From assembly GCF_042140125.1 (NCBI RefSeq), contig NZ_CP159473.1: DNA of 64,000 nucleotides; one strand, written 5' to 3'. The position numbers and the translations under genes were made by a program. Positions 59,726 to 64,000 of the stretch are shown here, in pieces. The first letter of the stretch is position 1; every line of letters begins with the position of its first letter. The notes below the pieces were generated by a model, which saw only the letters and a program-made list of their open reading frames with translations, was not told the DNA's origin and did no database searches. Origin of the DNA: Rhodophyticola sp017644125 (GTDB lineage: Bacteria > Pseudomonadota > Alphaproteobacteria > Rhodobacterales > Rhodobacteraceae).

Positions 59726-60514
59726 TCAGCCGCCGTGGGAGGAGGCCGCTTGCGGCAGAACGAAGGGAATGTCGCCGTCCGGTGCCACCCCGACCTGCAC
59801 CCGGCAGCCATAAGCGGCCGACAGGATCCTGTCAGTCAGTACGTGCCGTGCGACGCCCTGCGCCTCCAGCTTGCCTCGCACAAGCATCGCAACGGAGCCT
59901 GCGTACATCGCGGTAAGGTTCAGATCGTGCATCACCGCCACAACGCCGCCGCCGGCGGCGGCATAGTCCGCCATCAGGTCCATGACCTCCAGCTGGTGGC
60001 CGATATCGAGGCTGGAAACCGGTTCGTCCAGAAACAGCCAGCGCGGTCCTTCCGGCCCGACCGGATCCCACACCTGCGTCAGCACTCGGGCCAGTTGCAC
60101 GCGTTGCTGCTCGCCGCCGGACAGCTCCTGATAAAACCGCCCTTCGAACCCGGCAAGGCCGACCCGCTCCAACGCTTCCGAGGCGCGGGTGGGCGGGGGC
60201 GGATCGGCGCAGGCCATCATGCCGAAACGTACGATTTCGAGCACCGTGAACGGAAAGGCGATGCGGCTGGCCTGCGGCAGGACCGCCCGGCGCGCGGCCA
60301 GATCCCAGCCCGGGATATGCGCGATATCGTCCCCGCCAAGCCGGACTTCGCCCTCATACGGCAATTCCTGCGTCATCGCGCGCAACAGCGTGGTCTTGCC
60401 CGACCCGTTCGGGCCGACGATCGCGGTGATCTGTCCCGGCTCCGCCCGGAAGTCGAGCCCGTTCAGAACCGGCGTGCCGGACAGGCTGACGCAGATATCG
60501 GTGGCGGTCAGCAT
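59726..60514 (-). CDS. hmuV: Heme ABC transporter ATP-binding protein
   Basis: 262 residues. Walker A IVGPNGSGKTTLLRAM (34-41 core), signature YQELSGGEQQRVQLARVL, Walker B WLFLDEPVSSLD and switch VMHDLNLTAMYAGS. This is an FecE-type ATPase; HmuV in context with HmuU and HmuT. The longer open frame upstream (to 62560) is antiframe through hmuU and hmuT. Energises heme import from the periplasm. Confidence 0.93.
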   Translation of the reverse strand: MLTATDICVSLSGTPVLNGLDFRAEPGQITAIVGPNGSGKTTLLRAMTQELPYEGEVRLGGDDIAHIPGWDLAARRAVLPQASRIAFPFTVLEIVRFGMMACADPPPPTRASEALERVGLAGFEGRFYQELSGGEQQRVQLARVLTQVWDPVGPEGPRWLFLDEPVSSLDIGHQLEVMDLMADYAAAGGGVVAVMHDLNLTAMYAGSVAMLVRGKLEAQGVARHVLTDRILSAAYGCRVQVGVAPDGDIPFVLPQAASSHGG

Positions 60515-60519
60515 CTGGC

Positions 60520-61599
60520 TCAGAGATCCAGAAGGCTGCGATTGCGCAGCAGGATCCAAAGGAAGAACGGTCCGCCAAGGGTGGCCGTGACGATCCCGAT
60601 GGGCAGTTCGGCGGGTGCGATGATGCTGCGCGATATCATGTCCGCAAGGATCAGCAGGCTGGCGCCAAGCAGGGCCGCATTTGGCAGCAGATACCGGTGA
60701 TCCGGTCCGATCATCAGGCGCAGCAGATGCGGCACCACGATGCCGATGAAGCCGATCCCGCCCGAGACGGCCACCGCCGCGCCGACCGCGGCCGCGACCG
60801 TCAGAATGGCGATGTTCTTCATGCGCTGAACGGGAATACCCAGATGCGCCGCCGCCGCTTCCCCAAGTGCCAGACCGTTCAGCGCACGGGCCAGAAACGG
60901 CGTGGCCGCCAGCGCCAGCACGATCAGCGGTCCGGCCACGAGTACCTTTTCCCACGTGGCGCCCGCAAGCGAGCCAAGCCCCCAGAAGGTCAGATCCCTG
61001 AGCTGCGCATCGTCGGCCATGTAGATCAGGATGCCGGACAGCGCGCCGGTCAGCGCGGCAAGGGCGATCCCGCCGAGAAGCATCACCGCCACGGAGGTCC
61101 GCCCCCGGCTCGTCGACAGCCGATAGAGTAGGATCGTCGTGAACCATCCGCCCAGAAAGGCCGCCACCGGCACGGTGTAGTAGCCAAGGCCCTCGCGCAT
61201 CGCCAGCGGCAGAAGCCCGCCCAGCACAATCGCCGAGATCGCGCCCAGCCCGGCGCCAGCGCTCACCCCGACCAGCCCGGGATCGGCCAGCGGATTGCGG
61301 AAAAGTCCCTGCATGACCGCGCCCGACACCGCCAGCGCCGCCCCCACCAGGATCCCCATGACAAGCCGGGGCAGGCGGATATCGAACAGGATGACGCTTT
61401 CCTGCAATCCGATCTGTTCGCCGCGCAGGATCTGCACCAGCGCCGTCCAGAGATTTGCGCCCGAGGCGCCCACCGTCAGGCTGATCGCCGAGATCACAAG
61501 CAGCAGGACCGTCAGGCCGGCCAGCATGCGCCCTGCCTGCCGTTGCCGGTCGCCGGCCTGCCGGGGCGGGCTGCTCGATCGGGCGGGAACGAAGACCAT
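60520..61599 (-). CDS. hmuU: Heme ABC transporter permease
   Basis: 359 residues. FecCD/BtuC-type permease with about ten membrane helices: MLAGLTVLLLVISAISLTVG, LVMGILVGAALAVSGAVMQG, LFRNPLADPGLVGVSAGAGL, and the coupling region LGIPVQRMKNIAILTVAAAV, GIGFIGIVVPHLLRLMIGPD. A start at an internal ATG (residue 25) is possible. There are 5 bases to hmuV and 6 from hmuT, forming a compact operon. Confidence 0.93.
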   Translation of the reverse strand: MVFVPARSSSPPRQAGDRQRQAGRMLAGLTVLLLVISAISLTVGASGANLWTALVQILRGEQIGLQESVILFDIRLPRLVMGILVGAALAVSGAVMQGLFRNPLADPGLVGVSAGAGLGAISAIVLGGLLPLAMREGLGYYTVPVAAFLGGWFTTILLYRLSTSRGRTSVAVMLLGGIALAALTGALSGILIYMADDAQLRDLTFWGLGSLAGATWEKVLVAGPLIVLALAATPFLARALNGLALGEAAAAHLGIPVQRMKNIAILTVAAAVGAAVAVSGGIGFIGIVVPHLLRLMIGPDHRYLLPNAALLGASLLILADMISRSIIAPAELPIGIVTATLGGPFFLWILLRNRSLLDL

Positions 61600-61605
61600 G
61601 GGCGG

Positions 61606-62463
61606 CTAGCCGCGCGCGGCCTGAAACGCGCCGCTGAGCGCGCGAACCGCCTCCGGCGTGCGCGGGCCGAAGCCCAGAAGAAGCAGCCCGGGCTGCCGCA
61701 CGATGGCATCCGTGCGTGCCGCCGGCGTCTGGCCAAGGGCCGGGTGGTCCAGCACATCGCGCCTGTCGGCGGCATGGTCGCCGGCGCCGTCCATCATCAG
61801 GATCACATCGGGTGCCGCCAGAAGCACGGCCTCCTCGCTCACCTGCCGATAGCCGTCGAACCCCTGCATCGCATTCACGCCGCCGGCCAGTTCGATGATC
61901 CCCTGCGCCCCTGTGCCGGCCCCGGCGGCCATGATCCTGCCCCCCTGCAACGACAGGATGAAGAGTACGCGCGGCGGGGTATCCATGCGGGCGGCCTCGA
62001 TTGCGTCGGTCAGGTCCGCCTCCACCCGGTCGGCCAGCGTCGCGCCCTGCTCGGGCACGCCCAGCGCCTCGGCAATCGTCTCGATCTTGAGCCGGATCGC
62101 GGCGGCATCGTAGCCCTCGGGCACGGTGACGAAGGGAATTTCCGCGGCCTGCAAAACTTCGATCGCTTCCGCCGGGCCGCTGCCGTCGGTGGCGACGATC
62201 AGATCGGGCGCGACCGACAGAACGCCTTCGGGCGACAGCGACCGGACATAGCCCACGTCGGGCAGTTGCCGGGCTTCGGCGGGGAAGGTCGACGTCGTGT
62301 CGCGCGCCACGACCCGGTCCCCCTCGCCAAGCGCATAGATGATCTCCGTGACGGCGCCGCCAAGCGACAGAACCCGCTCGACCTCCTCGGCCTTGGCCTG
62401 CGCGCAAGGCCAGGCCACGGTCATCGCCACCGCAAGCAGGGTTGCCTTCAGACCCGGAGCCAT
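61606..62463 (-). CDS. hmuT: Periplasmic heme-binding protein
   Basis: 285 residues from the ATG at 62463; the frame is open to 62622 but the signal peptide (MAPGLKATLLAVAMTVAWPC, ending AQAKA) starts here. A class III binding protein: RVLSLGGAVTEIIYALGEGD, GYVRSLSPEGVLSVAPDLIV with the tyrosine at the heme ligand position, GAQGIIELAGGVNAMQGFDG and SEEAVLLAAPDVILMMDGAG. Delivers heme to HmuUV. Promoter region upstream contains an iron-box-like palindrome. Confidence 0.92.
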   Translation of the reverse strand: MAPGLKATLLAVAMTVAWPCAQAKAEEVERVLSLGGAVTEIIYALGEGDRVVARDTTSTFPAEARQLPDVGYVRSLSPEGVLSVAPDLIVATDGSGPAEAIEVLQAAEIPFVTVPEGYDAAAIRLKIETIAEALGVPEQGATLADRVEADLTDAIEAARMDTPPRVLFILSLQGGRIMAAGAGTGAQGIIELAGGVNAMQGFDGYRQVSEEAVLLAAPDVILMMDGAGDHAADRRDVLDHPALGQTPAARTDAIVRQPGLLLLGFGPRTPEAVRALSGAFQAARG

Positions 62464-62556
62464 CGGAACCCGGGCGATTCCGGGCCACTGTGGCCCGACC
62501 ATTCCATGCTGTGCCAAAACACCACCTTTTTTGCAGAAGTCCGGGAGAAACTGGCG

Positions 62557-62571
62557 CCACATCGGATGTGG
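62557..62571. promoter_or_regulatory. Perfect CCACATC palindrome upstream of hmuT
   Basis: CCACATC-G-GATGTGG: two perfect 7-base arms around one base, 94 bases upstream of the hmuT start. Suitable in size for a dimeric regulator. Which regulator is unknown; hmuT, the nearest minus-strand gene, is the likely target. Confidence 0.45.
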
Positions 62572-62606
62572 TTTGGCTAGCGCGGGAGCATTGTCGCCCC
62601 TTTCTC

Positions 62607-62621
62607 TGAGTCTTTTACTCA
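62607..62621. promoter_or_regulatory. TGA-N9-TCA iron-box-like palindrome upstream of hmuT
   Basis: TGAGTCTTTTACTCA has 5-base perfect arms (TGAGT / ACTCA) and fits the TGA-N9-TCA pattern described for RirA/iron-responsive operators in alphaproteobacteria. It lies about 144 bases upstream of hmuT. Iron-regulated control of heme uptake would be expected. The short pattern can occur by chance, so this rests on the position and symmetry. Confidence 0.45.
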
Positions 62622-62805
62622 ACTATGGCGAGAGGAACAAGCGGGCCTTTTCGCAAGCGCGAAAAAAGGGGTGTCTCCGGGCGGTTTCGGCCGTGCGTCC
62701 GCTACCATGCGCCACGCGGATTATCGTCGGTTAATGCGGGGCGCGGCCAGCGGTGAGACGCTCGCATATCGAACAGATCCCAATTCAGATGACGGAGGAC
62801 ACAAG

Positions 62806-63345
62806 ATGGCTGAGAAATCTGAAACCACGGCGCCCGAGGCCCCGGATGCCGGGCAAGCCGCGCCCGCGAAACGCCGGCGCCGCCCGGTCTGGAATGTCCG
62901 CGACGAGCTCGAAGACCTGCTTGAAGGCCTTCAGAGCGGGTCGCTGTTCGGGGCCGGCTGGCAGCGGCGGGGGTTGGACATTCCGTTTCGCGGTCTGGCC
63001 TCCGTGCGCCCGACGCTCGATATCATCGACAAGGGAACGGAGATCAAGCTGGTCGCGGAACTGCCCGGCATGGCCGAGGAGGATATCGATCTGCGGGTCA
63101 CCGACCACAGCCTGACGCTGCGTGGCGAGAAGACCGAAGAGGTCGAAGAGGGTGACGAAGACGGCGACTATTACGTCAACGAACGGCGCTTCGGCGCGTT
63201 CACGCGCACCGTGCAGCTTCCCGAAGGCGTGGACCATGACGGCATCAAGGCGCATTTCAAGAACGGCGTGCTGACGGTTCATCTGCCGAAGAAGCCGGAA
63301 GCGCAACAGACGGGCAGGAAAATTGCGGTCAAGGGCGCAGCCTGA
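62806..63345 (+). CDS. Small heat-shock protein (Hsp20/alpha-crystallin family)
   Basis: 179 residues from the ATG with GGAGG 7 bases upstream. A charged N-terminal tail (RRRRPVWNVRDELEDLLEGL) precedes the alpha-crystallin domain: RPTLDIIDKGTEIKLVAELP, GMAEEDIDLRVTDHSLTLRG, EKTEEVEEG insertion, RRFGAFTRTVQLPEGVDHDG, and GVLTVHLPKKPEAQ with the GVL motif. ATP-independent chaperone that holds unfolded proteins. Divergent from hmuT. Its leader contains a hairpin, so temperature control is possible but untested. Confidence 0.93.
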   Translation: MAEKSETTAPEAPDAGQAAPAKRRRRPVWNVRDELEDLLEGLQSGSLFGAGWQRRGLDIPFRGLASVRPTLDIIDKGTEIKLVAELPGMAEEDIDLRVTDHSLTLRGEKTEEVEEGDEDGDYYVNERRFGAFTRTVQLPEGVDHDGIKAHFKNGVLTVHLPKKPEAQQTGRKIAVKGAA

Positions 63346-63414
63346 CCCGCGCCGATCCGCGTGCCGGGGTGCGGGGCGCACAGACCCGTCCCCATCTCTG
63401 ATCGGAGGCGTCGC

Positions 63415-63831
63415 ATGAAGGTTCTCGATATCATGACGGCGCCCCTGATCACCATATCGGTGGATTGTCCGGTCTCCCGGATCGCCGCCCAGATGGACGA
63501 TCATGGCATCGGCGCGCTTCCGGTTGTGCAGGATGGCCGTCTGGCGGGCATCGTCACCGACCGCGATCTGGTGGTGCGGGTGATTTCCGGGTCGGGCTTC
63601 GCCAGCACGAAAACGGCGCAGGACATTATGACGCCGGGTGCATTCTGGTGCCGCGCGGATCATTCGGTGGAAACGCTGGCCGCCCTGATGGGCGATCATC
63701 AGGTGCGGCGCTTGCCGGTTCTCGACGGGCGCGATCGTCTGGTGGGCATGGTGTCGCTGGGCGACATCGCCGAACACGTGTCCGAGCGTCTCGCGGGCGA
63801 GGCGCTGGGCGAGATCGTCGAAGACCGCTAG
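63415..63831 (+). CDS. Tandem CBS-domain protein
   Basis: 138 residues from the ATG with CGGAGG upstream. Two CBS domains fill the protein: VLDIMTAPLITISVDCPVSR, DDHGIGALPVVQDGRLAGIV, TDRDLVVRVIS, then QDIMTPGAFWCRADHSVETL, GDHQVRRLPVLDGRDRLVGM and VSLGDIAEHVSERLAG. CBS pairs bind adenosyl nucleotides such as AMP or ATP and act as energy sensors. Lies 69 bases after hsp20 on the same strand, which suggests a stress-related role. The stop overlaps the convergent Crp/Fnr gene by 4 bases. Confidence 0.9.
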   Translation: MKVLDIMTAPLITISVDCPVSRIAAQMDDHGIGALPVVQDGRLAGIVTDRDLVVRVISGSGFASTKTAQDIMTPGAFWCRADHSVETLAALMGDHQVRRLPVLDGRDRLVGMVSLGDIAEHVSERLAGEALGEIVEDR

Positions 63832-64000
63832 GCGGCCGTCGGGGTGATCTCCTGTTCAAGCCGCTCCACATCGATCCCGGCGATCTCGGACAAGGCCGCA
63901 AGGTCCAGGATGCGGATGTCGATATGGTCGCTCGTTTCGATGATGTTGTGCCGCACTAGGCGACGCATGGTTCGGCACACATGAACCGATGAAAGGCCGG
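63828..64000 (-). CDS. Crp/Fnr-family regulator (3' part only)
   Basis: The frame is open to the right edge, so the N-terminal part lies outside. The visible C-terminus has the HTH_Crp recognition helix (GLSSVHVCRTMRRLVRH) and a tail IDIRILDLAALSEIAGID, VERLEQEITPTAA. The HVCRTM pattern is typical of alphaproteobacterial Crp/Fnr regulators. Effector domain not visible, so cAMP-, oxygen- or NO-sensing cannot be decided. Convergent with the CBS gene (4-base overlap). Confidence 0.85.
   Translation of the reverse strand, partial: GLSSVHVCRTMRRLVRHNIIETSDHIDIRILDLAALSEIAGIDVERLEQEITPTAA

Larger units (their letters stand above)
62464..62805. other. Divergent intergenic region hmuT / hsp20
   Basis: 342 bases without a supported gene. 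It contains the CCACATC palindrome (62557-62571), the TGA-N9-TCA box (62607-62621), and a 7-base hairpin TTTTCGC-AAGC-GCGAAAA (62648-62654 with 62659-62665) about 140 bases upstream of the hsp20 start. GGAGG lies just before hsp20. The region should carry promoters for hmuTUV on the minus strand and hsp20 on the plus strand; I could not place -35/-10 elements with confidence. Confidence 0.5.

Noticed and set aside
60514..62560. Upstream extension of the hmuV frame to 944 codons
   Set aside because: The extension reads through hmuU and hmuT in a wrong frame; hmuV domain similarity starts at 60514.

Overview
The window is about 64 kb of GC-rich DNA with densely packed genes and many stop/start overlaps of 1-4 bases. 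Gene content (form I aerobic CO dehydrogenase, CtaD followed by a DUF2244 protein, ExoD-family protein, two membrane-bound LytTR regulators, HmuTUV heme uptake, an opgCGH glucan operon) fits an alphaproteobacterium, most likely Rhodobacterales (Rhodobacteraceae). That is inference from gene families; no rRNA gene is present. I see no integrase, insertion sequence, CRISPR array or prophage. One tRNA gene, tRNA-Leu(GAG), is present.

Layout. 1-17.5 kb is mostly housekeeping: two Lrp/AsnC regulators and a class V aminotransferase, a UbiH-type hydroxylase, a pyrimidine-nucleotidase-like HAD protein, a GntR regulator, a GT2 glycosyltransferase with an N-terminal MshEN-like domain, carA, a YqeY protein, ctaD, lipB, a membrane LytTR regulator, tRNA-Leu, a diguanylate cyclase and an MltB-like transglycosylase. 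17.5-31.4 kb is the least explained part. Five minus-strand genes are closely spaced from 27162 down to 17533: two paralogous proteins of a family I do not recognise, a 983-residue fusion of an FAD amine-oxidase-like domain to an acetoacetate-decarboxylase-like domain, a class III nucleotide cyclase fused to AAA ATPase and TPR regions, and a Crp/Fnr regulator whose start overlaps the cyclase stop. Upstream lie an autotransporter with five exact 100-residue repeats and a divergent tail-collar (MdpB-like) protein; hairpins occupy the intergenic spaces. This is my main candidate for an undescribed system.

31.5-50.8 kb holds a SIS-domain protein, a TPP enzyme with a CoA transferase, a TTC38-like TPR protein, the opgC-opgG-opgH operon, a four-gene periplasmic operon (two related Cys-containing proteins, SCO1, rhodanese), and a peptide-type ABC importer arranged divergently from its XRE-cupin regulator and binding protein. 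51-59.7 kb is a CO dehydrogenase locus: an MHYT-LytTR sensor followed by coxM-S-L-D-E-F-G, with three direct repeats at about 21-base spacing between sensor and coxM that look like a LytTR operator. The right end has hmuTUV, a small heat-shock protein, a CBS protein and the 3' end of a second Crp/Fnr gene.

Connections (inference): CO oxidation would feed electrons to the respiratory chain, whose terminal oxidase subunit CtaD is also in this window. Cyclic-nucleotide signalling (cyclase plus Crp) appears linked to the unknown paralog/oxidase cluster. A diguanylate cyclase and an MshEN-type glycosyltransferase occur in the same window but are not adjacent.
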